From Candidatus Zhuqueibacterota bacterium (GTDB lineage: Bacteria; Zhuqueibacterota; Zhuqueibacteria; Residuimicrobiales; Oceaniaggregativiventaceae): DNA of 64,000 nt. Within the stretch, counting starts at the first letter, position 1. Every line of letters starts with the position of its first letter. The position numbers and the translations under genes are program-made. This document shows positions 7,251-16,900 of this stretch, piece by piece. Under the pieces are notes generated by a model, which worked only from the letters and a program-made list of their open reading frames with translations, did no database searches and had not been told where the DNA came from. The stretch is taken from NCBI GenBank assembly GCA_014728115.1, contig WJME01000220.1:1-64000 (forward strand), read 5' to 3'.

Positions 7251-8636
7251 ATGAATAAGCGTGTCGTATTAAATATATCAATTATTTGTTGTTTAGGAGC
7301 CTTGATGCTCCTGGCCGTTTGGGCGCCATCATTTCAAAACCTATTTTCTCCTAAACACGATTTTGCAGACTCTGCGGTTTGGTCATCGAATGGATGGCAC
7401 GAGATCATTCCGCAAAAAAATATGAACAGGGTTCCTCAAGACTCTGTGCTTTTACCCTCGATCGCCACCGAGCCTGACGTGCAAAAAAGTGATTCTATAT
7501 ATGCTTTAACGGAAAAATCTGATCCGTCAAAAGTTCATAAAGAAGAAAAAGCCGATCCATTGGCTTTAATTCCTGTTAAAAAACTCGAGAATGGTGTCGT
7601 TGACTCGACAACTGAAAAACAAGACCAGAATGCGATTCTTGATCAAGGTACTCTAGTTGCAAACTCAAAAATGTCTCAACAGCCTGCAAAAAATGACACG
7701 GTTCGAATTCATACTGCACACCTTTCCAGCCAGGAACTCCCTGTAGCTGAACGGGATTCTTTGAATCAACTCGATAGCCCTCGCAAAAGGACCGAACATG
7801 CTTCAATGATCGATTCTTTGCTTGCCGAAATTTTAGCTGCTCAGGATTCAATGGATCATAAACTCGGCAAGGCTCATAAAACAACCGTGGATTCTTCGCT
7901 TTTAGCCAAAAGACGTACAGTGGGCGTTGAGCTTCGAGAATTGATTTATGGAAAGCAAAGAAATGATATAGACAAAAGAGACCCTGTTTCGTTTTCCGGG
8001 ATGAAATCCCAAAATGTATCTTTGACCAGCAGCCAGATGTCAACCTTTAATAAACCTGCCAGCAAGCCTCTTGTGAGCAAGTCCGGTTATAGCTCATGGC
8101 AAATCGGATTGAATTCTGGTCCCAGCCAACATCAATCTCAGGCAAATGGTGCCCTTGGTGGCTTGACATCCTCTTTATTTCTCGATTATTTCATTACGCC
8201 TGAATTCTCTATTGGAACACAGGTGGGAATTGGGCGATTGTCCCTGTCTGATTCGTATACGGGTTTACAAACACAGATTGTAAGAGCAGATATACGCATA
8301 AAGTATCAAATGAATGCCACAGAAACCATCAAGCCATTTGTTTCACTTGGACTGGGTTTGGATCATTTTGATGCTGCTCGGGTGGACTCTCAAATCGAGC
8401 CGGTGAGTTTTGCCTCTTTTGTGGCTGGCACTGGTGTCAATGTCGGTGTGACTCAGCACGTGTCCCTGGTGTTAAGCGGTGAGTTCCGCCTGATCAACGG
8501 CCAGATTAGCGATAATTCTCAATCCAACGATTCAAGTGCCAGTGCAAAGATTGGATTTTCATATCGTTTTCATAAAAAAGCGTCATCAGAGACCGGAAAA
8601 GATCTGTTGGCAAGTAAATCCATTTCGTTCCCCTAG
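7251..8636 (+). CDS. envelope protein: N-terminal membrane segment, linker, C-terminal beta-barrel domain
   Basis: 461 residues of unknown specific function. The N-terminus (MNKRVVLNIS, then about 20 hydrophobic residues) is a signal anchor or signal peptide. Residues about 30-280 are polar and low in complexity. The last about 170 residues show alternating amphipathic strands typical of an outer-membrane beta-barrel (SWQIGLNSGP, FSIGTQVGIG, KPFVSLGLGLD, AKIGFSYRF). A small barrel on a long periplasmic linker could link inner and outer membranes or sense envelope state; this is inference. AAGGA lies 8 bases before the ATG at 7251, so I prefer it to the TTG at 7230. A large terminator-like hairpin follows. 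Confidence 0.75.
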   Translation: MNKRVVLNISIICCLGALMLLAVWAPSFQNLFSPKHDFADSAVWSSNGWHEIIPQKNMNRVPQDSVLLPSIATEPDVQKSDSIYALTEKSDPSKVHKEEKADPLALIPVKKLENGVVDSTTEKQDQNAILDQGTLVANSKMSQQPAKNDTVRIHTAHLSSQELPVAERDSLNQLDSPRKRTEHASMIDSLLAEILAAQDSMDHKLGKAHKTTVDSSLLAKRRTVGVELRELIYGKQRNDIDKRDPVSFSGMKSQNVSLTSSQMSTFNKPASKPLVSKSGYSSWQIGLNSGPSQHQSQANGALGGLTSSLFLDYFITPEFSIGTQVGIGRLSLSDSYTGLQTQIVRADIRIKYQMNATETIKPFVSLGLGLDHFDAARVDSQIEPVSFASFVAGTGVNVGVTQHVSLVLSGEFRLINGQISDNSQSNDSSASAKIGFSYRFHKKASSETGKDLLASKSISFP

Positions 8637-8749
8637 ATCGATAGAATATTCTCAAAATCCTGCTACCAGCTCCAGGCTGTCGAATAGAATGATCAGGCAA
8701 CAGAATTTTGGAACCTTTTTGCTGCGATATCGTTTATATTTATGATTTC

Positions 8750-8823
8750 GGGCAGGAAGTTGATCCCCTCATTGAATACTGACCCCCCTAGGTATTCAAC
8801 AATGCTTCCTGCCCATTTTTTTT
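8750..8823 (+). terminator. two-tier hairpin terminator
   Basis: Outer stem GGGCAGGAAG (8750-8759) with CTTCCTGCCC (8805-8814); inner stem TTGAATAC (8772-8779) with GTATTCAA (8792-8799). A run of T follows from 8816. It is unusually large for a terminator and begins about 115 bases after the previous stop codon. Confidence 0.7.
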
Positions 8824-8844
8824 AGAGATGGCCTCATTTTATTC

Positions 8845-8872
8845 TTGAATTACTCAAATTTTTCTATATATT
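8845..8872 (+). promoter_or_regulatory. promoter of tRNA-Arg(TCG)
   Basis: TTGAAT at 8845-8850, 16-base spacer, TATATT at 8867-8872, ten bases before the tRNA. Confidence 0.6.
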
Positions 8873-8881
8873 AGGGTGTTT

Positions 8882-8955
8882 GCGCCCGTAGCTCAATTGG
8901 ATAGAGCTTCTGACTTCGGATCAGAAGGTTGGGGGTTCGAGTCCCTCCGGGCGCG
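8882..8955 (+). tRNA. tRNA-Arg(TCG)
   Basis: Acceptor GCGCCCG (8882-8888) pairs with CGGGCGC (8948-8954), discriminator G. The anticodon loop CTTCGGA gives TCG. CCA is not encoded. A single-tRNA transcript with its own promoter and terminator. Confidence 0.95.
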
Positions 8956-8961
8956 CAAAAT

Positions 8962-8990
8962 AAAAAAGGTTCCGTGAGGAACCTTTTTTT
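8962..8990 (+). terminator. bidirectional terminator between tRNA-Arg and the minus-strand ATPase
   Basis: AAAAAAGGTTCC (8962-8973), loop GTGA, GGAACCTTTTTT (8978-8989). The A and T runs on both sides let it work in both directions. The stop codon of the minus-strand gene lies at its edge. Confidence 0.85.
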
Positions 8991-9699
8991 ATACTCTATG
9001 ATTGGAAATTAGCATTGAATGGGGATCGAGTTTGAGTTGCAGTTTGTCGGGCTTTGTCGCTTTGTGGTCTTTGAGCAAGCTCAAATGAATATGATCTGCT
9101 TTTGGTTCGAGCATGATAATAACATCGAGAAATGATTTTACCCGATTAACGGGTGCGGGGACTTTATCTTCATCCAGATCGAGATGGTCTCTATGAATGG
9201 TCGCCGAAAACCAAATTTCGGTATTTGTTTTTTGTGCAAAGTTTTTCCACTCTTGTAAATCCTCTGTGGTTGATTTTTCAAAGGGATACCCGTCGATAAT
9301 CATGATTTGAGGATTAAAGTTATCATTCTCGATAAATCTGTTAATGCTTTCGCGGACTTTATCAAAAGACATACCCAGTCCCTTCAAGTGCAGTATCAGA
9401 CGATTCCGCAGCATGTCCTCGAAGGTTTCTGTGCTGTTTTCCAGACGATACGTTTTTGCGAGTTCATCAAAAACCTGTTTGTACCAGTTTTCTATATGGT
9501 GTGGATCATCTGCAAACGAAATATGGAGTACTTTACCTTCACTCAACATATGATCGATGCCAAAATGGACAAGACAGGCTGTTTTGCCCACCCCTTTCCG
9601 AGCAGTGAAAACTCCCAGCTTGCCCTTACCCAAGCCTCCATGAATGGTTTTTTCCAAAATACGGATTGGGCTTCTTTTCAAGAGTTCATCTTTTAACAT
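8989..9699 (-). CDS. RecA/DnaB-like P-loop ATPase of unknown function
   Basis: 236 residues. ARKGVGKTACLV is a Walker A loop in which the usual first Gly is Ala; IMIIDGYPF is a Walker B strand ending in Asp. The overall layout (a basic N-terminal lead, Walker A near residue 35, HISFADDPHH, then a long helical stretch, Walker B, WFSATIHRD and a C-terminal VIIMLEP) recalls KaiC-, RadA- and DnaB-type cores, without the catalytic Glu pair or zinc finger of RadA. It may be a cytosolic motor or signalling ATPase, but I do not recognise the family. AGAGGG precedes the ATG by six bases. It lies 92 bases downstream of fusA on the same strand without a clear terminator between, so co-transcription is possible. 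Confidence 0.75.
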   Translation of the reverse strand: MLKDELLKRSPIRILEKTIHGGLGKGKLGVFTARKGVGKTACLVHFGIDHMLSEGKVLHISFADDPHHIENWYKQVFDELAKTYRLENSTETFEDMLRNRLILHLKGLGMSFDKVRESINRFIENDNFNPQIMIIDGYPFEKSTTEDLQEWKNFAQKTNTEIWFSATIHRDHLDLDEDKVPAPVNRVKSFLDVIIMLEPKADHIHLSLLKDHKATKPDKLQLKLDPHSMLISNHRV

Positions 9700-9791
9700 T
9701 TTCGACCCTCTAGTTCTATATCATTGCTATGTTTGCCATTGTTTTAAAATAGGAAAATGACAGACACGGTGCCAGAGCTTTTTTCAAAATT

Positions 9792-11864
9792 CTAACTTTT
9801 TTCTTGATATTCTTTTTTAAGGTGTTCGGCAATACTCTCGGGGACCTTGCCATACTTTGCAAATTCCATGGTGAATTCGGCTTTTCCTTGTGTCGAGGAT
9901 CGCAATACAGTAGAATAGCCAAACATCTCGCTCAGGGGAACCTCTGCTTCGATGACCGTAAAGAGATTATCTTCTGCAGCACTCAAGATAACGCCCCTGC
10001 GTTGATTCAAGGTGCCGATAACATTTCCCTGGAATTCCGAGGGAGATTCAACCGAAACTCGCATGATGGGTTCGAGAATCACCGGTTTACAACGATTATA
10101 TGATTCCCTAAATGCGCTTAATGAAGCGGATTGAAAGGCGATATCTGAAGAATCGACCGGGTGATAATTCCCATCATTCAGGGTCACTTTAACACCGACA
10201 ATGGGAAAACCAATCAACGTTCCTTTTTCGATTGCCATTCGGAATCCTTTTTCACAAGCAGGAATGTATTCCGATGGAATCACTCCTCCCTTGATCTCAT
10301 TGATAAACTCAAAGTCATGCTCATGATTGGGTTCGATAATACCCTGAACACGACCATATTGTCCTGCACCACCGGTCTGCTTTTTGTGAGTGTAATCAAA
10401 GACTGATTCTCTTGAGATGCTCTCTCGATAAGCGACTTGAGGTGCTCCGGTTTCCAAATCTACTTTGTATTCTCTTTTCATCCGCGTGAGATAGACATCG
10501 AGATGAAGCTCACCCATTCCTTTGATGATGGTTTCATTCGTCTCCGGATCGACCTCTGTACGAAACGTTGGGTCTTCCTTGGTGAATCGATTGAGGGCTT
10601 TGGACATATTTTCATTTGATTTATTGTCTTTTGCATTGATCGATAGTGAAATCACGGGGTCGGGTATATACATAGATGACATGGTCACATTCAAGCCATC
10701 GGCAGTAAAGGTGTCGCCGGAGGCACAGTCTACACCGAAAAGCGCCACGATATCACCTGCTGTTGCGGTTTCAATGTCCTGCATTTGATCGGCATGCATG
10801 CGGATCAATCGCCCGAGTCTGATTTTTTTTCCGGTTCTGATATTGGTCAGTTCGTCACCTTTTTTAATACGGCCCTGGTATATTCGCACATAGGTCAGTT
10901 GCCCAAAGCGCGTGTCATCGAGCTTGAATGCGAGCAGAATCGCAGGTGTGTCCAATTCACAGCGCAGTTCGAGTTGTTCTTCATTGCGATCCAGATCTAC
11001 AGCGGTGTTGACTATTTGATAGGGTGCGGGCAGATAGTTGACCACCGCATCCAGGAGAGGTTGCACCCCTTTATTTTTAAAAGCAGAACCGATAAAAACC
11101 GGGGTGAGCTCTCTTAAAAGCGTTCCTTTGCGAACCGCATCGAGCACCAGGTCAATGGTGACGCGGTCTTCCAGATAAGCTTCGGCGAGCTCGTCGCTAT
11201 AAAGAGATGCAGCATCGAGAAGTTTGTCTCGCATTTCCAGGGCTTTTTCTCGCAAATTCTCCGGGATCTCTTTTTCTGTGACGTATTGGCCGTCGTCTCC
11301 CTCGAAATAGGTCGCTTTCATCGAGATGAGATCGACGACACCTTTGAAATCGGCTTCCAGTCCAATAGGAATTTGCATCAGAACGGCATTATGATTAAGT
11401 TTGTCTCGCAGCTGCTGGGTTACGCGTTCAGGATTGGCTCCCATGCGATCGCACTTGTTAATGAATGCGATTCTTGGCACACGGTAGCGTGTCATTTGAC
11501 GGTCGACAGTAATCGATTGTGATTGTACACCGCCCACCGCACATAAAACAAGAATGGCACCATCGAGAACTCTTAAAGCCCGTTCTACTTCTATGGTAAA
11601 GTCGACATGACCCGGAGTATCAATGATATTGATGTCGTGATTTTTCCATTGTACTTGAGTTGCCGCTGATTGGATTGTGATGCCTCTTTCTCGTTCCAGC
11701 TCCATAGAGTCCATGGTTGCGCCGACTCCATCTTTACCACGTACCTCGTGAATTCTATGGATACGATTGGTGTAAAACAAAATACGTTCTGTCAGCGTGG
11801 TTTTACCAGAATCTATATGAGCACTGATTCCAATATTTCGCATTTTATCAAGTCTGTCACTCAT
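9792..11864 (-). CDS. fusA: elongation factor G, mitochondrial EF-G1-like type
   Basis: Ribosomal translocase, 690 residues, with all EF-G domains. G1 is AHIDSGKTT (Ser where standard bacterial EF-G has Ala), G3 DTPGHVDF, G4 NKCD. Many stretches match mitochondrial GFM1 rather than the str-operon [53 protein letters not shown] and [16 protein letters not shown]. This is the pattern of the spdEFG1 group of spirochaetes, planctomycetes and deltaproteobacteria. The gene stands apart from any str operon; rpsL, rpsG and tuf are absent here. In organisms with this type, a second EF-G often takes over ribosome recycling; that could not be checked. Confidence 0.93.
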   Translation of the reverse strand: MSDRLDKMRNIGISAHIDSGKTTLTERILFYTNRIHRIHEVRGKDGVGATMDSMELERERGITIQSAATQVQWKNHDINIIDTPGHVDFTIEVERALRVLDGAILVLCAVGGVQSQSITVDRQMTRYRVPRIAFINKCDRMGANPERVTQQLRDKLNHNAVLMQIPIGLEADFKGVVDLISMKATYFEGDDGQYVTEKEIPENLREKALEMRDKLLDAASLYSDELAEAYLEDRVTIDLVLDAVRKGTLLRELTPVFIGSAFKNKGVQPLLDAVVNYLPAPYQIVNTAVDLDRNEEQLELRCELDTPAILLAFKLDDTRFGQLTYVRIYQGRIKKGDELTNIRTGKKIRLGRLIRMHADQMQDIETATAGDIVALFGVDCASGDTFTADGLNVTMSSMYIPDPVISLSINAKDNKSNENMSKALNRFTKEDPTFRTEVDPETNETIIKGMGELHLDVYLTRMKREYKVDLETGAPQVAYRESISRESVFDYTHKKQTGGAGQYGRVQGIIEPNHEHDFEFINEIKGGVIPSEYIPACEKGFRMAIEKGTLIGFPIVGVKVTLNDGNYHPVDSSDIAFQSASLSAFRESYNRCKPVILEPIMRVSVESPSEFQGNVIGTLNQRRGVILSAAEDNLFTVIEAEVPLSEMFGYSTVLRSSTQGKAEFTMEFAKYGKVPESIAEHLKKEYQEKS

Positions 11865-11931
11865 AATATGGCTCTTAAGTTGAATGTTTTCAATTAATTA
11901 GGCTTGCTTGCCAATTTTTTACGAAATATTT

Positions 11932-11960
11932 AATATATAAAAAAGATATTGTAAAAGCAA
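11932..11960 (-). promoter_or_regulatory. promoter of fusA
   Basis: Reading the minus strand: TTGCTT (11960-11955), 17-base spacer, TATATT (11937-11932). It leaves a leader of about 60 bases. The site lies within an interrupted inverted repeat, GCTTGC near 11902 with GCAAGC near 11957. Confidence 0.55.
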
Positions 11961-11965
11961 GCATT

Positions 11966-12173
11966 TTTTACAATGCCTCAAAAAACACGCTTCATCCATG
12001 AAACCATAACCATGAGCATGACAGAGAATATGCAAATGAGGTCAATAAATTGAGCACTATTGACAAAAACCGGAGCGTATACAGGCACTATTGCCAGTTT
12101 GTGCAGCTATCGAAATGGCCATGCAAAAGATTTTAGACCCTGATAAGAGGCTTTGGAAAACCCGGGGGGGTGC
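11966..12173. other. intergenic stretch between fusA and pgsA
   Basis: Part of a 423-base gap between the divergent genes fusA and pgsA. I see no gene, RNA motif or convincing hairpin in this portion. The outer parts hold the fusA promoter (11932-11960) and the pgsA promoter candidate (12181-12209). Confidence 0.5.
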
Positions 12174-12209
12174 GTCGATTTTGACTGTTATCGACCCAAT
12201 ATTTACCTT
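12174..12209 (+). promoter_or_regulatory. candidate pgsA promoter with flanking dyad
   Basis: TTGACT at 12181-12186, 17-base spacer, TACCTT at 12204-12209 (a weak -10). GTCGAT (12174-12179) and ATCGAC (12190-12195) form a dyad around the -35 box that could be an operator. Confidence 0.4.
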
Positions 12210-12287
12210 TTCGATCAGCGGAGAAATTTAAAATAAATCCTTGCTGGTCTGATTAAAGTTTATTATTTTGGGAGAATTGAGAAATTT

Positions 12288-12884
12288 GTGGAAAGTCTTA
12301 TGAAATTGCCCAATCAACTGACATTATTCAGAATCATTCTCTCGCCTGTATTCATCGTCTTTTTTTCCCTGGGATCGGCCTGGTCTCTCATGGTCTGTAT
12401 TCTCATCGCTGCCTTATTCGAGATAACAGATCTCTTGGACGGAATGTTGGCCCGGAAATATGAGCAAGTGACCGATTTTGGCAAATTGATGGATCCCTTT
12501 GCAGACAGTATTTCGCGATTTACTATTTTTTTATGCTTTCTTGGGGCTGGGCTTGCACCCATATGGATGATTGCTGTTTTTTTCTATCGCGATGTACTGG
12601 TGTCGGTGATTCGTGTTTTTTCTATAAAATCCGGTGTAGTGGTGTCCGCCCGAAGGAGTGGAAAAATCAAGGCCTGGATACAGGCAATATCCATTTTTAC
12701 GGTACTGTTTATTCTCGTTTTTAACCATTTGAATGTTTTTCCGACCCTGTTCACACCGAACTCATCTTCGTTCATCATCCAGGGAGCCATTACTCTGGCG
12801 ATGCTGGTCACACTATGGTCGGCTGTTGATTACTGGAATGGCAACAAAATCATGGTCATCAAAGCGATGCACACAAAAAGTTGA
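12288..12884 (+). CDS. pgsA: CDP-diacylglycerol--glycerol-3-phosphate 3-phosphatidyltransferase
   Basis: Integral membrane enzyme of phospholipid synthesis that makes phosphatidylglycerophosphate. The CDP-alcohol phosphotransferase signature D-x2-DG-x2-AR-x8-G-x3-D-x3-D is complete: DLLDGMLARKYEQ, then DFGKLMDPFAD. At 198 residues with several hydrophobic helices it fits the family. GTG 12288 and ATG 12300 are both possible; GGAAAG lies just before the ATG. The product is the substrate of the pgpA enzyme about 10 kb downstream. PgsA and phosphatidylserine synthase share this signature, so the exact acceptor is inferred. The stop abuts the convergent HAD gene. Confidence 0.87.
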   Translation: MESLMKLPNQLTLFRIILSPVFIVFFSLGSAWSLMVCILIAALFEITDLLDGMLARKYEQVTDFGKLMDPFADSISRFTIFLCFLGAGLAPIWMIAVFFYRDVLVSVIRVFSIKSGVVVSARRSGKIKAWIQAISIFTVLFILVFNHLNVFPTLFTPNSSSFIIQGAITLAMLVTLWSAVDYWNGNKIMVIKAMHTKS

Positions 12885-12885
12885 C

Positions 12886-13704
12886 TCAGAGTAACTCTGT
12901 CAAGTGGCTGACATTTTCGATCGTAAACGTGGGTTGATCTTGGGATGATATCAACATGGTGCGAGTGGTTTCTCCACTCAGCACCAAAATTCCTACCATT
13001 TCAAATTGTTCTGCCATTCTAATATCCGTATACAAACGATCGCCAATAAAAGCGATTTGGTGGGGCGGGCATTGGGCCTTTTCTGCAATAGCCTGCACAG
13101 CTTGTTTGTGAGGTTTTCCCATGACCTGCGGAACTCGGCCTTGCGTCGCAGTTTCAAACATTGCAATAAATGAACCTACATCGGGTTTGAATGTGCCTTT
13201 GGAGACCGGGCAGAGGAAATCTGCATGAGTCGCTACATAGGGGACATCTCGGAGAATCAATTGGTAACAGGTGTCGATTTTTTCATAGGTCAATTCGGTG
13301 TCGAACCCGAGAACCACGGCCTTTACTTTGCTCGAGTTCAGGGCATCTGATGACGAGAGCGGATTGAATCCATAATTCTGAAAGTCATGAATCAGGTCCT
13401 GGTTACCGACCAGGTAGATGTCTGGGTTCAGTTGATGATTCAGGAGATAGCTTACAGTACAGTCCGTGGACGTGATAAGATATTCATCTTTTGCAGGAAA
13501 CCCAATTTCATGCAATCGTTTGAGATAGGTTGAGCGCGATTTGGAAGAGTTGTTGGTAAAGTAGAACAGTTTTTTACCGCTTTGTAATACCTTATCTAAA
13601 AATGCTCGAGAATAGTCAAATGGCTTACCATCCATATAGAGGGTTCCATCAAGATCACAGACAATGGCCTTGCATTCTGAGAGTGTTCTTTCTAGTGTGT
13701 TCAT
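12886..13704 (-). CDS. HAD-IIA family sugar/glycerol phosphatase (NagD-like)
   Basis: 272 residues. Motif I is VCDLDGTLY with the nucleophile and acid/base Asp pair, motif II FTNNSS, motif III Lys in GKPHKQAVQ, motif IV FIGDRLYTDIRMA. The cap between motifs II and III marks subclass IIA, as in NagD, AraL, 4-nitrophenylphosphatase and phosphoglycolate phosphatase. The substrate cannot be read from sequence. It converges on pgsA with one base between stops, and diverges from the pyruvate oxidoreductase gene across a 269-base region with a candidate operator. Confidence 0.9.
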   Translation of the reverse strand: MNTLERTLSECKAIVCDLDGTLYMDGKPFDYSRAFLDKVLQSGKKLFYFTNNSSKSRSTYLKRLHEIGFPAKDEYLITSTDCTVSYLLNHQLNPDIYLVGNQDLIHDFQNYGFNPLSSSDALNSSKVKAVVLGFDTELTYEKIDTCYQLILRDVPYVATHADFLCPVSKGTFKPDVGSFIAMFETATQGRVPQVMGKPHKQAVQAIAEKAQCPPHQIAFIGDRLYTDIRMAEQFEMVGILVLSGETTRTMLISSQDQPTFTIENVSHLTELL

Positions 13705-13756
13705 CGTATGAATTCCTGTCGTTGAATTTCTGTAATAACGCGATTTTCTAGAGAAG

Positions 13757-13833
13757 ATGCAAGCAGATTTCCACCGAATAAAGATCGTTCAAATCTGAAA
13801 AGGCTTGCATTGCTTCAATATTTTCTTTACATT
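13757..13833 (+). promoter_or_regulatory. promoter and dyad upstream of pyruvate:ferredoxin oxidoreductase
   Basis: TTGCAT at 13805-13810, 17-base spacer, TACATT at 13828-13833. The -35 box is inside the right arm of an interrupted inverted repeat: ATGCAAGC (13757-13764) plus AGATTT (13765-13770) against AAATCT (13791-13796) and GCTTGCAT (13803-13810). A protein bound there, or the hairpin itself, could control either divergent gene. Confidence 0.45.
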
Positions 13834-13973
13834 AAAAACCCATTTGCAATACCGCAATTTTAACTGAACTCCCTTAGAGTCTTTCAAGTCGTTCCTATGA
13901 TCCGGTTTGTTTTGAAATAGATCGATAAAGAAAGATCTCAAATACTTACATTTGCTTGTATGGAGGTATTATA

Positions 13974-16900
13974 ATGTCAAGGAAGATGGTCACTTTGGAC
14001 GGCAATGAAGCTGCCGCATATGTGGCACACAAACTCAATGAAGTCATTGCCATCTATCCTATTACCCCATCCTCACCGATGGGCGAATGGTCTGATGCGT
14101 TTTCCGCTTCAGATCAGAAAAATATTTGGGGGACCGTGCCGCAGGTCACAGAAATGCAGAGCGAGGGAGGTGCCGCAGGTGCTGTGCATGGTGCATTGCA
14201 AACCGGCGCACTCACCACAACCTTTACCGCTTCACAAGGTCTCTTGCTGATGATCCCCAATATGTATAAAATCGCCGGCGAGCTGACATCGGCAGTTTTT
14301 CACGTCTCTGCCCGTACGGTGGCAACTCATGCTCTGTCGATTTTTGGCGATCATTCGGATGTGATGGCCACACGCCAAACAGGGTGGGGGCTTATTGCCT
14401 CCAACTCGATCCAAGAAATTATGGATTTTGCCCTGATCGCGCAAGCTGCTTCTTTGGAATCCCGAATTCCTTTTGTGCATTTTTTCGATGGATTTCGTTC
14501 TTCTCATGAAGTGCAAAAGATCGAGCAGCTGAGCTATGAAGATTTGCGCGCCATGATCGATGATGATCATGTATTTGCTCATCGCATGCGAGGATTGACT
14601 CCTGATCGACCTGTCATTCGCGGTACCGCTCAGAACCCGGATGTCTTTTTTCAAGCGCGCGAAACCGTAAATCCCTATTATGATGCTTGCGCTGACATTG
14701 TACAAAAGAATATGGAAAAGTTTGCCAAGCTTGTTGGTCGTGAATATAACCTGTTCGATTATGTCGGTGATCCGGATGCAGACCGGGTCGTCGTTTTGAT
14801 GGGATCTGGAGCTGAAGCAGCTCAAGAGTGTGTCGAATATCTGGCAGACAAGGGTGAAAGCGTCGGACTCTTAAAAGTTCGCCTTTATCGCCCGTTTTCG
14901 GTTAAACATTTTGTCGATGCGTTGCCCAGTTCGGTAAAAGCTATTGCTGCCCTCGATCGTACAAAAGAACCGGGCGCTGCAGGTGAGCCTCTTTATCAGG
15001 ATATACTCACTTCTCTGATCGAAAAACCAAAATTTTCCACCATGCCTACGGTAGTTGGTGGACGTTATGGACTCTCTTCTAAAGAATTCACCCCGGCAAT
15101 GGTTAAGGGTGTCCTGGATAATCTTAAAAAGGATGTTCCTAGAAACCACTTTACAATTGGGATCAATGATGATGTTAGCCAAACCAGCCTTGATTTTGAT
15201 CCTGATTTTACCACCGAAGATGATAAAGTGGTACGCGCCGTCTTTTATGGATTGGGCTCAGATGGGACTGTAGGTGCCAACAAGAACTCGATCAAAATTA
15301 TCGGGGAAGAAACGCCCAACTATGCTCAGGGCTATTTTGTCTATGACTCGAAAAAAGCCGGCTCTGTGACCGTATCCCATCTGCGTTTTGGTCCCGATCA
15401 GATTCACTCAACCTATCTGATCGATAAGGCTAATTTTGTGGCTTGTCACCAGCAGTTCTTTTTGGAAAAATTCAATGTTCTCGAAAAGGCGGTCGAGGGC
15501 GCAACCTTTTTGCTGAATACTCAGGTTGGACCTGAACAGGTATGGGATGCGCTTCCGCGTGTGTACCAGGAACAGCTGATCAAAAAGAATTTGAAATTCT
15601 ATGTCATCGATGCCTACAAGGTGGCAAAGGAAAATGGCATGGGTGTGCGTATCAACACCATCATGCAGACTTGCTTTTTTGCCATTTCCGGTGTGTTGCC
15701 CAGAGATGAGGCCATCGAATATATCAAAGACGCAATCAAAAAAACATATGGGGCAAAAGGTGACCGCGTCGTACAATTGAACTTTGCTGCAGTGGATGCC
15801 ACTCTGGCCAATCTTCATGAGGTAACGATTCCTGAAAAAATCACCAGCACGATGGAAATGCCCCCTACTGTGAGCGATGAGGCTCCGGAATTTGTTAAAA
15901 ATGTCGTTGCTAAAATTATGCAAAACAAGGGTGATGAGTTACCGGTGAGTGCCATGCCTATAGATGGTACCTTTCCTACGGCCACCACTCAATGGGAAAA
16001 ACGAAATATTGCACTTGAAATACCGGTATGGGATCCGGATGTATGCATTCAGTGTGGTAAATGTGTCATGGTTTGTCCGCATGCCACTATTCGTCAAAAA
16101 GCCTATGATCCTAAAGTCCTGGAAAATGCGCCGGAATCATTCAAATCCGCAGATGCCCGAGGACGGGATTTCCCGGATGGCTGGAAATATACCCTTCAGA
16201 TTGCCCCGGAAGACTGTACCGGATGTACTCTTTGTGTCGAAGCTTGTCCGGCCAAGAACAAACAAAAAGTTGGACTAAAGGCGATCAATATGCAACCTCT
16301 TCCGCCACTGCGCGAGCAAGAGAAAGAAAATTACGATTTCTTTTTGAATGAAATCCCTGACATGGATCGCAGAAACGTTAAAATCACTTCTGTAAAGGGA
16401 TCCCAATTCTTGCAGCCCTTGTTCGAATATAGCGGTGCCTGTGCAGGATGTGGTGAAACACCTTATGTCAAATTACTAACCCAAATGTTTGGTGACCGCA
16501 GTATCATCGCCAATGCAACAGGGTGTTCATCGATCTATGGCGGCAATTTACCGACGACCCCTTATTGTGTGGATAAAAATGGACGAGGTCCGGCATGGTC
16601 CAATTCACTGTTTGAAGACAATGCCGAATTCGGTTTTGGATTCCGACTGACGCTTGACAAACAGATCGAGTTCGCCAATGAATTGGTTCGCGATCTCGCT
16701 TCTGACCTGGGTGACGAGTTGGCGAAAGGTCTTCTCGAAGCGGATCAGTCCGATGAAGCAGGAATATACGAGCAACGTGAACGCGTAGAGACCTTGAAAC
16801 AAAAACTGGAAAACATCTCAAGTGACAAGGCCAAGCAGTTGCTCTCCGTGGCTGATGTTCTCGTAAAAAAGAGTGTCTGGATCCTCGGGGGGGATGGCTG

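Noticed and set aside
9716-9922. Minus-strand frame of 68 codons over the fusA end
   Set aside because: It overlaps fusA on the same strand in another frame and matches nothing.
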